A program made the position numbers and the translations under genes. A DNA stretch of 64,000 bases from Kofleriaceae bacterium (lineage in GTDB: Bacteria; Myxococcota_A; Polyangia; Haliangiales; Haliangiaceae): NCBI GenBank assembly GCA_018057825.1, contig JAGPCY010000026.1, forward strand, positions 1 to 64,000. Direction: 5' to 3'. The notes under the pieces were generated by a model. The model was not told the origin of the DNA. It made no database searches and saw only the letters and a program-made list of their open reading frames with translations. The number at the start of each line of letters is the position of its first letter. Positions within the stretch are counted from its first letter, which is position 1. This document shows positions 45,301 through 56,256 of this stretch, piece after piece.

Positions 45301-48300
45301 CGCGGCTGTCACCGCCGCCATCGAGCGGCGGCCCCGTTGAAGCTACTCCTCTCCGTCGGCCAGCTCCTGACGCCCTGGCGCGGTCACCGCCGCCATCGAG
45401 CGGCGGCCCCGTTGAAGCCATGCTTGGCGCTTCCCGCTGGCCACGAGCGTCCACGTCGTCACCGCCGCCATCGAGCGGCGGCCCCGTTGAAGCCAGATCT
45501 CGCAGGACGGCCCGTTCGTCGCGACGCACTACCCGGTCACCGCCGCCATCGAGCGGCGGCCCCGTTGAAGCGACATGCGGCCTCGTGATGCTGGCGGGCG
45601 GTAGCGAGTCACCGCCGCCATCGAGCGGCGGCCCCGTTGAAGCCCGACTGTGACAACCGTGCGCAGTGTCGTCACCGGCGACGTCACCGCCGCCATCGAG
45701 CGGCGGCCCCGTTGAAGCCAGTTGTAGTAGTAGCCGCACGACTCCGGGATCCGGGAGTCACCGCCGCCATCGAGCGGCGGCCCCGTTGAAGCCCGGAGGC
45801 CACCAGGTGGCCCTCAAAGAACCACTGGAGGTCACCGCCGCCATCGAGCGGCGGCCCCGTTGAAGCCCGTAGCTCATGGCTTGCCGTCCTTGGCCCACGG
45901 GGGCCGTCACCGCCGCCATCGAGCGGCGGCCCCGTTGAAGCTCTTGTTCATGCGACCTCCCGCAGGCTCGAACAGCGAGTCACCGCCGCCATCGAGCGGC
46001 GGCCCCGTTGAAGCGTCGCCGAGGGGCCGTGCTACCTCGGGGTGAGCTGGGGGTCACCGCCGCCATCGAGCGGCGGCCCCGTTGAAGCGATCGAACCCAC
46101 AGCGCCAGGTTGTGGCGGCAGCGGGTCACCGCCGCCATCGAGCGGCGGCCCCGTTGAAGCAAGTTCGACGGCCTCGACGACACCGCGATCCGCGTGTCAC
46201 CGCCGCCATCGAGCGGCGGCCCCGTTGAAGCACGACTGGCGGGTCGAGGACATCTGGACCTACTTCGTCACCGCCGCCATCGAGCGGCGGCCCCGTTGAA
46301 GCTCGACCACGGCGCCCGGGTCGCCGATGCTGCCGCGCAGCGGTCACCGCCGCCATCGAGCGGCGGCCCCGTTGAAGCGGTCACCCCCGCACCGTAGGAG
46401 CCCGACCATGCCGACCATGTCACCGCCGCCATCGAGCGGCGGCCCCGTTGAAGCCCGGCTCGCTTCCCGGCGTCCGCCAGGACCTTGGGTCACCGCCGCC
46501 ATCGAGCGGCGGCCCCGTTGAAGCTCCACGAGGTCGTCCACGGCGCCGGCGCGTTCTACACCTGTCACCGCCGCCATCGAGCGGCGGCCCCGTTGAAGCG
46601 ATCGTCCAGTCGGTGTGCGAGCGCCGGACCTGCGGCGGCGTCACCGCCGCCATCGAGCGGCGGCCCCGTTGAAGCTTTTCAGCACCCCCCTTGCGGGGGC
46701 CTGCCAGCGATGGTCACCGCCGCCATCGAGCGGCGGCCCCGTTGAAGCTCGCTCGCGTCGGCCGGGTATCCCACCTCGTGCTCAAGCGTCACCGCCGCCA
46801 TCGAGCGGCGGCCCCGTTGAAGCGACGTTCAGGAAGATCGCGCCAGCGTCGACGGCCAGGCTGTCACCGCCGCCATCGAGCGGCGGCCCCGTTGAAGCTG
46901 CGAGACGCCGACGCCGCCGCCGCCGCCGCCGACGCCGACGCCGCGTCACCGCCGCCATCGAGCGGCGGCCCCGTTGAAGCATCGTCGCCGGAGATCCCAG
47001 GGTCGAGGTGCCGAGGAAGGTCACCGCCGCCATCGAGCGGCGGCCCCGTTGAAGCCGTTCGACGCGCTGCGCGCGCGCGTGGTCGCGGCGATGTGTCACC
47101 GCCGCCATCGAGCGGCGGCCCCGTTGAAGCGCGATGGTGCTTGGCCCGTCCTGGGTGTGGCTCCACGAGTCACCGCCGCCATCGAGCGGCGGCCCCGTTG
47201 AAGCACCGCCAGCGTCGCGTTCTCGGCGACGACGAACAGGTGTCACCGCCGCCATCGAGCGGCGGCCCCGTTGAAGCGACGTCCACACCATCCACGCCCT
47301 GCGCCAGGGCGTCGAGTCACCGCCGCCATCGAGCGGCGGCCCCGTTGAAGCCCCTTGTTGTCCGTGAGCGCCGTGTTCACCGACGTCGTCACCGCCGCCA
47401 TCGAGCGGCGGCCCCGTTGAAGCGCTTCGAGGCGTCGGCGGGCCGGCCCGATCAGCCGGTCACCGCCGCCATCGAGCGGCGGCCCCGTTGAAGCTTCTCG
47501 ACGAGCACGGCGTCGGGGCACCAGTCGCCGGTCACCGCCGCCATCGAGCGGCGGCCCCGTTGAAGCCGACGCAAGCCCGCGCCAGCGGCGCCGGCAACGC
47601 CCCGTCACCGCCGCCATCGAGCGGCGGCCCCGTTGAAGCGACGCCAGCTTCGCCGCGATGCGCGATGAGTGGCTTTGCGTCACCGCCGCCATCGAGCGGC
47701 GGCCCCGTTGAAGCAACGCTACCACGAGCCGGCGTCATGGCACCGTCGGCCCCGCCGTCACCGCCGCCATCGAGCGGCGGCCCCGTTGAAGCGGCCAGAC
47801 GTCCGAACGCTCTTGCAGGAAGGTCGGCAGAAGTCACCGCCGCCATCGAGCGGCGGCCCCGTTGAAGCGCTGAATAGTCATCATCGGGATCTTGACGGCG
47901 CGAGTCACCGCCGCCATCGAGCGGCGGCCCCGTTGAAGCGACGTGGTCGCTGATCGACCGATCGACCGTCTCTGGACCGTCACCGCCGCCATCGAGCGGC
48001 GGCCCCGTTGAAGCAAGTCGCTGCGCGGCGCTGAGGCACTGGTGGCCGCGGACCGTCACCGCCGCCATCGAGCGGCGGCCCCGTTGAAGCCCGGCGGTGG
48101 CGCTGTCGATGAACAGCCGCGCCGTGGAGAGTCACCGCCGCCATCGAGCGGCGGCCCCGTTGAAGCGGAAGATCCCGCGCGTGACCACGGCTGACGAGTG
48201 GGTCACCGCCGCCATCGAGCGGCGGCCCCGTTGAAGCGTCGGCATCCGCGCGACCGAGTCCCTGCACCGCTGGAGGGTCACCGCCGCCATCGAGCGGCGG

Positions 48301-48606
48301 CCCCGTTGAAGCCGCGACGACGGCGCTGGCGTCACGATCGCGATCCACGTCACCGCCGCCATCGAGCGGCGGCCCCGTTGAAGCGACCCGCGGTCTGCCG
48401 AGGGCTGCCCGCGTGCCTGGTGTCACCGCCGCCATCGAGCGGCGGCCCCGTTGAAGCGGTGGCAAGTGGCGCGCCGTGCAGCGCGACGCCGCGGCGTCAC
48501 CGCCGCCATCGAGCGGCGGCCCCGTTGAAGCACGTCGGCCGCGCCCGCGGCGCCGGCCAGGTTGTCCACGGTCACCGCCGCCATCGAGCGGCGGCCCCGT
48601 TGAAGC
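36369..48606 (+). repeat. Main block of 166 common repeats (form B)
   Basis: Repeats 17-182, 36 bp each, GTCACCGCC to GTTGAAGC, with no change noticed over 12.2 kb. Open frames reading ASTGPPLDGGGD or SPPPSSGGPVEA on either strand are translations of the repeat and not genes. Confidence 0.97.
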
Positions 48607-48645
48607 GACGTGCAGGTGCGCGGGAAGTTCCTCGGTCCGCCCGAC

Positions 48646-48681
48646 GTCACCCCCGCCATCGAGCGGCGGCTTCGTTGAAGC
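48646..48681 (+). repeat. Degenerate terminal repeat 183
   Basis: Differs from the common repeat at three positions (CACCCCC near the left end and GGCTTCG in the right part). Degeneration at the last repeat marks the leader-distal end. Confidence 0.95.
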
Positions 48682-48836
48682 TACAAGCCCGGCTTCGTGC
48701 TCGACGTGACCGAGCAGTAGCGCGCCGGCGGCGAGGCTGGCCCGCGAGGTGCGGCCTCCCCCGCTCCGTCGGATTGACCGGATCGGCCGGGCCGGTGGTA
48801 GACTCGGACCAGCTCGGTCACCACGTAGGAGGGTGC

Positions 48837-49739
48837 ATGTCACGGACGCTCGCCACGCTCACCGCGGTCCTCGGCCTGTTCATCGTCGGCGCCACGGCGC
48901 CGACGGCCCACGCGCAGAAGGCCTGCGAGTACCTGGTGCCGCCCCACGGCGGCGCCTACGAGGTCCCGGTCCATCCGGCCTACGTCACGAGCCTGCGCTT
49001 CGCCGGCAAGATCGCGAGCGCCAACACCTCGGCCGCGATGGACAAGGACTACGAGATCCGCGCCGATGGGCCGGACGGCCTCCTGGTGCGGCCCAAGGCG
49101 CGCAGCCCGGGCGACGCCAACATCAACATCCAGGTCGGGCCGTCGCGTATCAGCGCGCTATTGCGCACCCTGCGCGATCCCAAGGAGGCCTGCGCGCTGG
49201 TCACGTTCAAGGCCACGACGATCGAGGAGGCGATCGAGCGCCAGGTCGCCGACGCCGTCGCCAAACGCACCGCCGCTCTCGAGGCCGAGCTGGCCGCGCT
49301 GCGCGACGAGCAGTCCGCGCGGGTCGCGACCGAACTCGCCAGCGCGATCGCCGAACGCGCGATGACGCGTCTCGAGCTCCAGCGCTTGAAGGCGGTGGCG
49401 CGCAGCGACGCCGGCCTGGTGGTGTGGGCCTTGCGGGCGGTCGTGCTCGGCCCGGACCTCTTGATCAACGTCGAGCTCGAGAACCGCTCCGGCGCCCCGG
49501 TGCGCGTGGCCGACCTCGACGTGCGCGACGGCGCCGGCAAGGCCCGCGGCACCGCGGCCCGACTCGCCGGCACACCCCCGGCGCCGCGCCTCCTGGGCGT
49601 CGTCGCTCCCGGCGCCAAGCTCCGCGGCGTGGCGTTCGTGCGCGACGGCGCGTCGCTCCTCGGTGCACCGCTGACGCTGACCGTGCGCACGCCCGACGGC
49701 CGCGGCGAGGTCACCGTGCGCGACCTGGGGATCCGATGA
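48837..49739 (+). CDS. Secreted DUF2381-like protein (myxobacterial paralogous family)
   Basis: 300 residues. ATG at 48837 has a strong ribosome-binding site (TAGGAGGG). Signal peptide of about 28 residues ending APTAHA. The layout (a cysteine soon after the signal, a beta-rich N-terminal half, a central helical part with alternating Ala/Glu/Arg at about 125-185 and a second beta domain with LLINVELENRSGAPVRVADLDV) matches DUF2381/TIGR02268 proteins as I remember them. Function unknown; exported. The stop overlaps the next ATG by 4 bases. Confidence 0.65.
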   Translation: MSRTLATLTAVLGLFIVGATAPTAHAQKACEYLVPPHGGAYEVPVHPAYVTSLRFAGKIASANTSAAMDKDYEIRADGPDGLLVRPKARSPGDANINIQVGPSRISALLRTLRDPKEACALVTFKATTIEEAIERQVADAVAKRTAALEAELAALRDEQSARVATELASAIAERAMTRLELQRLKAVARSDAGLVVWALRAVVLGPDLLINVELENRSGAPVRVADLDVRDGAGKARGTAARLAGTPPAPRLLGVVAPGAKLRGVAFVRDGASLLGAPLTLTVRTPDGRGEVTVRDLGIR

Positions 49740-50395
49740 GGCCCCGCGGCCACAGGCTCCCGGCAGTCGCACGCGGCGCGCTCGTCGCGCTCGGCGCCGT
49801 CGTCCCGGCTGCGCACGCCGATCGCTACGAGGCCTCGCTGGGCCTGGGCGCTCACGGCACCGCGGCGCGCGTCGGAGAGCCCGGCGCCACCCCCGCGTGG
49901 ACCAGCGGCCTCGGCCTCGACGTTCGCGCCACCTACGCCACGAGCAACACCTGGGCCTACACGCTCCAGCTCGGCGCCGTCGTGACCCAGCCCGTGTACT
50001 ACCCCGACGTCGAGCGCGACGTGGACGGCCGCATGGAGCGTGGGTCGGTGACGCGACGAACGATCGCCGCCGCGCTCACCGCCGGCGCCGAGCTGCGCCT
50101 CGGCCCGCGGCTCGTCCCCACCGTGCGGCTCGCCGCCGGCCCGCAGGTCCGCCATCGCACCGCCTCGGACCTCGGCGGGCTGATCGGGGCCGTCCCCGCC
50201 GAGACCACCGCCGATCTGGTGGTATCGGTGGGCCTGGGTCTCGACCTGCGCGTGGACGCGCGCCGCGTGCTGGGGTTGGTCCTGCGCTTCGACCACGCCC
50301 AGCCTCTCGGCGACGCCGAGCCGATCGACACCCTCGGCGTGGCCCTGCGCTTCGATCGCTACTGGTATCCGCGCTGGCAGGCGCCAGCGTGGTGA
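49736..50395 (+). CDS. Putative outer-membrane beta-barrel protein
   Basis: 219 residues, coupled to the DUF2381-like gene by ATGA. Signal peptide (ARGALVALGAVVPAAHA). The mature part shows alternating polar and hydrophobic strands ([81 protein letters not shown]), ending near an aromatic FDRYWYP. Such a pattern fits an eight-stranded barrel. No family recognised. Confidence 0.55.
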   Translation: MRPRGHRLPAVARGALVALGAVVPAAHADRYEASLGLGAHGTAARVGEPGATPAWTSGLGLDVRATYATSNTWAYTLQLGAVVTQPVYYPDVERDVDGRMERGSVTRRTIAAALTAGAELRLGPRLVPTVRLAAGPQVRHRTASDLGGLIGAVPAETTADLVVSVGLGLDLRVDARRVLGLVLRFDHAQPLGDAEPIDTLGVALRFDRYWYPRWQAPAW

Positions 50396-50635
50396 CTCGC
50401 GCGGCTGTGACCGCGCCGTGCGACGCGTCACCGGTGGAGGGGTCGAGGTCACGCATTCGCTGCTTACCCCACCGTCCCTGGCGTTCTCGACGCTCCCGTT
50501 ACTTGCGAAGAGTTCGCTTCTCTCACCCGAATAGGGTGATTGCCTTCGTCGGCAGCTTCTGAGACTCCTCTATCAGGTCGCCGCGCTTCCGGCCCGCTCG
50601 TCCGACCGATTCTGCTCCCTGAGGAGGTTGTCGTC

Positions 50636-53600
50636 ATGGTCGTCCGCCCACCGCTAGCCCTGTCCACCGCGCTCATGGCGCTCGTCGCGCTCCTCGCCGT
50701 GGCGGCCTGCGCGGAAGAAGGACCGGACACGCCCCCGATCGATCAGAACGGCACGGTCGGCGGCCGCGTGCTCATGACCCTCGATGGGCCCCTGGTCGGC
50801 GCCGCGGTCTCGATCGATCACACCGAATATCAGGGCGAGACGATCCAGGTCCGCTCCCACGTCGCCGATCTGGTCACGGACGACCGCGGCGCCTTTGAGA
50901 CACTGACCGGGACGAAGTCGGGCTTCTTCATCATCACCACCCGCGGCGGCTCGTTTCGCGACTACGCCACCGGCGAGACCGTGGTGCTCGACGAGGCCGA
51001 CGGCCTGACCGCGCTCCTCTACATCGACACCCTCGAGGACCTGACCACCGGCCTGGTGACGCCGTTCACGCACCTGACCCACAAGCTCATCGACGCGCGC
51101 ACCCAGGCTCGCCTCGACGCCGACCTGGTCACGTCCCACGCGCTGGTCAACGACCACGTCGATCGCCACCTCGGCGAGCTGACCTGGGAGCGCGCCGCGC
51201 CCGCCGACCTCGCGGCGCCCCAGCCATCGCCCACCGCCGAGGTCCGCGCCGCCTTCGTCCTGGGCGCGTGGTCGCTCCTCGCGCACGAGATCGCGACCGC
51301 CGCCGGCGCGACCGTGCAGCAGGTCAACCCGTACACGCTGGCCCGCGACCTCGGCCGCGACGCCGCCTCCCCGCCCTTCGACGGCAATGACGGTAACGAT
51401 CGCGCCGCCGGCTCGGGGCTCCAGCTCGCCGCGTGTGCCCCCGTCACGCCGGGCTGCGCGCCTAGCGGCGCGTGTCCGCTGTCCGAGTGCCGCACCGCCT
51501 GCGACGCCTACGCTGGCACGCTGCGCACCGGCCTGGCCGCCGCGGTCACACGCCTCATCAACGACGACGGCCCCACCGGTCGCAACCAGACCGGGCTCTC
51601 GGCCGCAGACTCGCTCGGCTTCGCGCGCGCGATGGCCGGCAACCTCGATCCGCTCTTGTTCGGCGACACCTGCGCGCCGATCCTCGATCAGACCCCGCCC
51701 ACGATCACCTTTGGCCCGACGCCCGCGCCGGGCGCGCTGGTGCGCGGCGCGATCGCGCTGACCGCGGTCGCCACCGACGATCTCGATTCCGCGCCGGTCG
51801 TCACCCTCGACGCGCTGACCGACACCGACGGCGCACCGTCGTCGGCCGCGGCCACCCTCGACACCACCGGCACCGACGGCCCGCTCACCGTCACCGCCAC
51901 CGCCCGCGACGCCGCCGGCAACGCCGCCACCGCGACCCTGGCCCTGATCGCCGACAACACCGCGCCGACCTTGACCATCGCGCCCCTGGGCTTCCTCGTC
52001 GATGGCACCACCTGGTGGACGAGCGCCGCGTCGCCGTCTCTCACCGGCACCGCCAGCGATCTTCACGGCCCGATCACGGTCCGCGCCAATGTCCTCGGCG
52101 TCGAGGTCGCGTCGACCGTCGCCGGCCCCGGCGGCTGGAACCTGACGCTGCCGGTCGGTGCCGTTGGACCCGGCGGCGCGGCGATCGAACTCCGCGCCAG
52201 TGACGCGGTCGGCAACGTCTCGCCGATCACCGCGGCGACCTCGCCGATCCTGCGCGTCGACGCGACGCCGCCCACCGTCGACGGCCTGGCGCGCACGTTC
52301 TTCGACGAGGCCAACGACGCGATCTCGTTCCCGCCCGCCGGCCCGTCGCACAACCATCTGCCGACCGGCGCCGTCACCCTCGGCACCGCCGCGCCGCCGA
52401 GCTGCCCCACGCTCCGCAAGTACGCCTACCTCACCGCCGTCGCGCCCGGCGCCACCGAGAGCGGCCCCAACCCGGTCGCGCTGGCGTTCCGCGCCGCCGA
52501 CACCGGCATCGGCGTCGAGCCCGCCGGCGCGACGTACACCGTCACCACGCCCGGCGGCCAGACCTTCGGCCCGTTCCCCGTCACCGCCACGCCCGCGGTC
52601 GGCGCCCCCGGCGCCTTCGATCACCTCGCGGATCTCCGCCGCGATGGCCCAAGCGCTGTGCCGCCCATCGGCGTCCCGACCGCCGTGCAAGAAGGCGTCT
52701 TCACCGTCACCTTCACCGCCCGCGATCGCCTCGGGCAGTCCGCCTCGGTCGCGCGCTGTTTCACCTACCGCCCAATGGGCCCGCCGATGAAGGTGGTGCT
52801 GCAAGCGCGTGAGGCCGTGGGCAACGCCTTCGTCATGACCTTGCGCGGCGACTACAAGCTCGACAACACCGCCGCAGCCGACGCGCGCATGGCGGCACTC
52901 TTGAACGGCACCGCCAGCGCGGGGATCCTCGAGGTCTGGGTGCAGAACGTCACGCCGGATCCCGCCTACGTCACGTTCTCGGCGCCGCGCCCGCCCGTGC
53001 CCACCGTGAGCCGCACCCTGCGCACCCACGCCAAGCCCATCGGCGTGCGGTCGGTGTCGGGGCCGACCTGCGATCCCTCCGCCGGTCCTCTTCACGCGCT
53101 GTGTGGCTCGGCCTACGTCCCCGCGCTCCTGCCCGACAGCGTGCGCACCAACCAGCCCATGACCGTCGCCGCCGACGGCCCGCCCCGCGTCCCCGACGGC
53201 TGGGTCCCGTACCTCGGCGTCTTCGAGATCGCCTCCTCGGGCAACGTCGACATCGCCGCCGCGCCGTGTACAGGCTGCGACCCCGACGAGTACGAGCTTC
53301 TCCCCGGCGTGCGGCGCGCCGTCGTGATTGGCCTGCGCGGTCTGCCCGACGTCCGCCCCGAGACGCCCGGGCCCTACGCCGAGCTCGTCACCGACCCCGC
53401 CGCACCTCCCGCCTTCCGCAGCCTCACCAGCAGCTACGCCGGCGTCGACAGCGAGCGTTGCACCCGCTGGGTCGCCTTCGGCCCCAACAGCGTCCCGAGC
53501 TGCCGCGAGATCACCACCTACGAGCAGCACCGCTACGTCGCGAGCGCGGGGCTGACGTTGGCGCCCGTGTCGGCGGCGAACACCACGACACTAGAGGCTC

Positions 53601-53713
53601 GATGGACCTCGGCCGCGAGGCCGACCTTCACCGCAAGCTCACCCGCTGCTTTGAACACCATCGACGAACGTCGACTAGCGGCTCCCTACACCTGGGTCAC
53701 CACGGAGAACTGA
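50636..53713 (+). CDS. Large lipoprotein with carboxypeptidase-regulatory-like and Ig-like domains
   Basis: 1025 residues. ATG at 50636 has the ribosome-binding site GAGGAGG. Lipobox LAVAAC. Residues about 35-90 (NGTVGGRVLMTLDGPLVGAA...DDRGAFET) look like a carboxypeptidase-regulatory-like beta sandwich. A helical domain follows to about 330 with a Cys-rich patch (CAPVTPGCAPSGACPLSECRTACD). Residues about 345-560 contain Ig-like modules (DQTPPTITF...AIALTAVATDDLDS...LTVTATARDAAGNAAT; DNTAPTLTI). The rest is Pro/Thr-rich beta structure. Likely a surface adhesin or binding protein. The 240-base gap upstream holds its promoter but no clear element. Confidence 0.7.
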   Translation: MVVRPPLALSTALMALVALLAVAACAEEGPDTPPIDQNGTVGGRVLMTLDGPLVGAAVSIDHTEYQGETIQVRSHVADLVTDDRGAFETLTGTKSGFFIITTRGGSFRDYATGETVVLDEADGLTALLYIDTLEDLTTGLVTPFTHLTHKLIDARTQARLDADLVTSHALVNDHVDRHLGELTWERAAPADLAAPQPSPTAEVRAAFVLGAWSLLAHEIATAAGATVQQVNPYTLARDLGRDAASPPFDGNDGNDRAAGSGLQLAACAPVTPGCAPSGACPLSECRTACDAYAGTLRTGLAAAVTRLINDDGPTGRNQTGLSAADSLGFARAMAGNLDPLLFGDTCAPILDQTPPTITFGPTPAPGALVRGAIALTAVATDDLDSAPVVTLDALTDTDGAPSSAAATLDTTGTDGPLTVTATARDAAGNAATATLALIADNTAPTLTIAPLGFLVDGTTWWTSAASPSLTGTASDLHGPITVRANVLGVEVASTVAGPGGWNLTLPVGAVGPGGAAIELRASDAVGNVSPITAATSPILRVDATPPTVDGLARTFFDEANDAISFPPAGPSHNHLPTGAVTLGTAAPPSCPTLRKYAYLTAVAPGATESGPNPVALAFRAADTGIGVEPAGATYTVTTPGGQTFGPFPVTATPAVGAPGAFDHLADLRRDGPSAVPPIGVPTAVQEGVFTVTFTARDRLGQSASVARCFTYRPMGPPMKVVLQAREAVGNAFVMTLRGDYKLDNTAAADARMAALLNGTASAGILEVWVQNVTPDPAYVTFSAPRPPVPTVSRTLRTHAKPIGVRSVSGPTCDPSAGPLHALCGSAYVPALLPDSVRTNQPMTVAADGPPRVPDGWVPYLGVFEIASSGNVDIAAAPCTGCDPDEYELLPGVRRAVVIGLRGLPDVRPETPGPYAELVTDPAAPPAFRSLTSSYAGVDSERCTRWVAFGPNSVPSCREITTYEQHRYVASAGLTLAPVSAANTTTLEARWTSAARPTFTASSPAALNTIDERRLAAPYTWVTTEN

Positions 53714-53715
53714 GC

Positions 53716-54129
53716 ATGAAGACGCTGATCACGATCGCGGCATCTGCAATGGCTGGAGCACTGGTCGTCGTTGCATGCAGCGACGACTCGCCAACGCCGG
53801 CGGATGCCGACGCTGGGACCTGCAACTGCCCCGCCGCTGAGCCGCCAATCACCAGCGCGAGGCTTCATCGCGTAGACAGCGGGCTCGTCGAGGTCCCGCT
53901 CGCGAGTCGAGCCGAAGCTGGCGCGAGCTGTCCGGCGAACGAGATCCTCGTAGGAGGAAGTTGCTACATCGACACCGACGGCACAGCTCAGCAGGTCTCG
54001 CTACGGCAGGCCGGCATGGCGCCACGGGAAGGCACCGCCGTCGGCACCGTTTGGCTCTGCAACTACGGCAATCAGTCGACCGTCGCGACCGCGATGGTCC
54101 GCGCCCAGGCGCTCTGCTTGCGGCCCTGA
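53716..54129 (+). CDS. Small lipoprotein
   Basis: 137 residues, starting 2 bases after the large lipoprotein stop. Lipobox LVVVAC. The mature part is Asp/Ala-rich at first ([17 protein letters not shown]), then a compact region with further cysteines ([30 protein letters not shown]). No family recognised. Its tight spacing suggests co-expression with the large lipoprotein. Confidence 0.65.
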   Translation: MKTLITIAASAMAGALVVVACSDDSPTPADADAGTCNCPAAEPPITSARLHRVDSGLVEVPLASRAEAGASCPANEILVGGSCYIDTDGTAQQVSLRQAGMAPREGTAVGTVWLCNYGNQSTVATAMVRAQALCLRP

Positions 54130-54192
54130 CGGAACCCCCACAAGAGCGACGATCCCCGATACACTCTCTCGGCAGGCGTACCAGGAGGCGAC

Positions 54193-56256
54193 ATGCGCGA
54201 CTTCGAAGATCCGAACAAGCAAGGCGGCACCCCCGAGGCGGGAAGCGGCGGCAAGCCGGGCACGAGAACGCTCGTCGAGTCGCGCTACGGCGCGGTCCAG
54301 CGAGCCCAGGCCCCGTCACCGACCTACGGGCACCTGTCCCTCGTCCCCGGGCCCGTCATGCCGGACAACGTCTTCGACGCCTTCGCGCTCCACCTCGACC
54401 CGGTGCAGCGGGTCGCCGAGGCCACCGCGCTCGGCCTCATGGATCCCGCCGCCGTCCACGCCCAGGCCGCCCGCGGCGTCACCGGCCCCGCCACCGCGTT
54501 GCCCCACGCCGACGCGATCCAGCGCTCCTTCGGCCCCGACCACGACCTCTCCGGCGTCATGGCCCACGTCGGCGGTCCCGCCGCCACCGCCTCCGCCGCC
54601 ATCGGCGCCACCGCCTACGCCACCGGCAACAGCGTCGCCTTCGCCAGCGCCCCCGATCTCCACACCGCCGCCCACGAGGCCGCCCACATCGTCCAGCAGC
54701 GCGCCGGCGTCCAGCTCTACGGCGGCGTCGGCCAGGCCGGCGATCCCTACGAACAACACGCCGACGCCGTCGCCGACCGCGTCGTCCGCGGCGAGTCCGC
54801 CGCCGACCTCCTCGCCTCCGGGCCCAGCGGCGGCCCAGCCACCGGCGCCGTCCAGCGGAAGGGCGCCAGCGAGGCCGAGGTAAGCGACCTCGCCGCGCGC
54901 ACGCTTACCGTCTCCGACCGCGCCGGGCGGATCGCGGAGGCCACCGCCGCGCTCGAGATCGCCAAGGCCAAGGCCGAGCGCGCCCTCGCCCGATGGCAGG
55001 ACGGCAAGCTACCGACGGCCGACGCCGCGCGCGAGGTCATCCAGATCCTCGGCTCGACCATCGAGCCCATCAGCGCACTCAAGGCCGGCGGCGCCCATCA
55101 GGCGGCCATGCCCAACGCGATCCGCTCCCGCGATACCGAAGGTCGCGAAGAAGGCGCCGCCCTCGGCAGCAACCGCCCCGTCATCTTCGACGCCCTCAAC
55201 AACCTCGCGCGGGTTGCCCTGACCCTGGAAGCGTCGCGCGCGAACGCGAGCCGCGACCTGGTCGACTCGGCCGCACGCAACCCCGCCGCTCTCGCAGCCA
55301 ACCTCGCCAACCTCTCCGAGCTCGACGCCATGGCGCGGATGCTCGACTCCGTCGCCACGATCGCGAAGCCCCTTGGCTGGTCGCCGCCCACCGACCTCGC
55401 CCAGGCCAACATCGTCCGCTTCGCCTACGAGGCCTGCCCCTCCGGCAGCGCCGACGAGCGACCCGAGGCATGTTCGCTCGACGACGCTCGCCGGGTCGAG
55501 GCGCGAGTCGCACTGCAAAAAGCGTGCGCCCAAGCGCTCAAGGAGTTCCTCCAGGCCAGCCGCAAGATCGGCAAGCCCCTTGAGCAGATGATCGCAAAGA
55601 CCCGTGAAGCTCAGAGCCAGGTCATCGACATCGCGATCGGTCTGATGGAGGAGGCGGTCGACGTCGCGGTACCAGGGATGCCCGGCGTCGGCAGCCTGGT
55701 GCTGGGCCAGCTCAAGGACGAGTTCAAGGACCACCTCGAGGCCCAGGCCCACGCCGAGCCCACCGCGGGTGAAGGCACCACGTCGATGCTGACGGCGCTG
55801 CGGAATGCTGTCGAGGCGTCGCTCGAGACCCTCACCAACACCGCGAAGCAGCTGGACGATGAGGCGCTGCTCGCCGCGACCCGCAAGATCCAACAGCTCG
55901 ACGCCCAGGCCTTCATCACCCGCCTCGCCCCCGTCGTCGCTGCCTACGGCGCGCAGATCGATCCGATCGGACGCCCCCGCACGATCGCCGATGAGCTTGG
56001 GCTCTTTGGCCCCACCGGAACCTGGGACGCCATCCGGGTCCGCCTGCCCACCGGCGGACTTCGCCCCGCTCTCGTCGTGCGGGGCACCCGGCCGGATCCA
56101 AAGGCCAAGAATCCAGCCCTGCCACACCCGGCAGTGACGACCTACAACTTCGTTCGGTGGATCGACGCGCAGTTCGGACCTATGGTCGACGACGCGCCCA
56201 TCGTCGAGCTGGGTTCCGTCAGCGGCCTACCTCTCGGAGAGATCCTCACGCCATGA
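54193..56256 (+). CDS. eCIS-core (DUF4157) protein, putative contractile-injection-system cargo
   Basis: 687 residues; ribosome-binding site AGGAGG five bases before the ATG. Residues about 103-208 form a DUF4157/eCIS-core domain: the start [25 protein letters not shown], the strand [14 protein letters not shown], the metalloprotease-like [10 protein letters not shown] (HExxH at 161-165) and the end [19 protein letters not shown]. This domain marks cargo loaded into extracellular contractile injection systems. Residues 210-687 are helical and unassigned and would be the effector part. No signal peptide. No sheath or tube genes are in the window. Its stop overlaps the next lipoprotein start by 4 bases. 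Confidence 0.85.
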   Translation: MRDFEDPNKQGGTPEAGSGGKPGTRTLVESRYGAVQRAQAPSPTYGHLSLVPGPVMPDNVFDAFALHLDPVQRVAEATALGLMDPAAVHAQAARGVTGPATALPHADAIQRSFGPDHDLSGVMAHVGGPAATASAAIGATAYATGNSVAFASAPDLHTAAHEAAHIVQQRAGVQLYGGVGQAGDPYEQHADAVADRVVRGESAADLLASGPSGGPATGAVQRKGASEAEVSDLAARTLTVSDRAGRIAEATAALEIAKAKAERALARWQDGKLPTADAAREVIQILGSTIEPISALKAGGAHQAAMPNAIRSRDTEGREEGAALGSNRPVIFDALNNLARVALTLEASRANASRDLVDSAARNPAALAANLANLSELDAMARMLDSVATIAKPLGWSPPTDLAQANIVRFAYEACPSGSADERPEACSLDDARRVEARVALQKACAQALKEFLQASRKIGKPLEQMIAKTREAQSQVIDIAIGLMEEAVDVAVPGMPGVGSLVLGQLKDEFKDHLEAQAHAEPTAGEGTTSMLTALRNAVEASLETLTNTAKQLDDEALLAATRKIQQLDAQAFITRLAPVVAAYGAQIDPIGRPRTIADELGLFGPTGTWDAIRVRLPTGGLRPALVVRGTRPDPKAKNPALPHPAVTTYNFVRWIDAQFGPMVDDAPIVELGSVSGLPLGEILTP

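Larger units (their letters stand above)
35162..48681 (+). CRISPR. Type I-G CRISPR array, 183 repeats and 182 spacers
   Basis: Counted by hand from repeat start positions. The common repeat is 36 bp, from GTCACCGCCGCC to GTTGAAGC, with a 7-bp stem CCGCCGC/GCGGCGG around the loop CATCGA. Average repeat-to-repeat distance is 74 bp; spacers are 34-46 nt, mostly 36-40. Three repeat classes occur: repeats 1-15 (shifted form), repeat 16 (hybrid), repeats 17-182 (common form), and repeat 183 is degenerate. No other internal repeat mutation was noticed. Spacers appear all different by eye. The array spans 13.5 kb. Confidence 0.98.

Noticed and set aside
46676-46712. CCCCCC-TTGC-GGGGG hairpin as a terminator inside the array
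   Set aside because: It is one spacer between intact repeats and has no T-run after the stem in array orientation; probably copied from the target.
35162-48681. Dozens of open frames inside the array encoding ASTGPPLDGGGD, MAAVT or HRRHRAAAPLK repeats
   Set aside because: They are translations of the CRISPR repeat and spacers in frames that happen to lack stops; no conserved domains or ribosome-binding sites.
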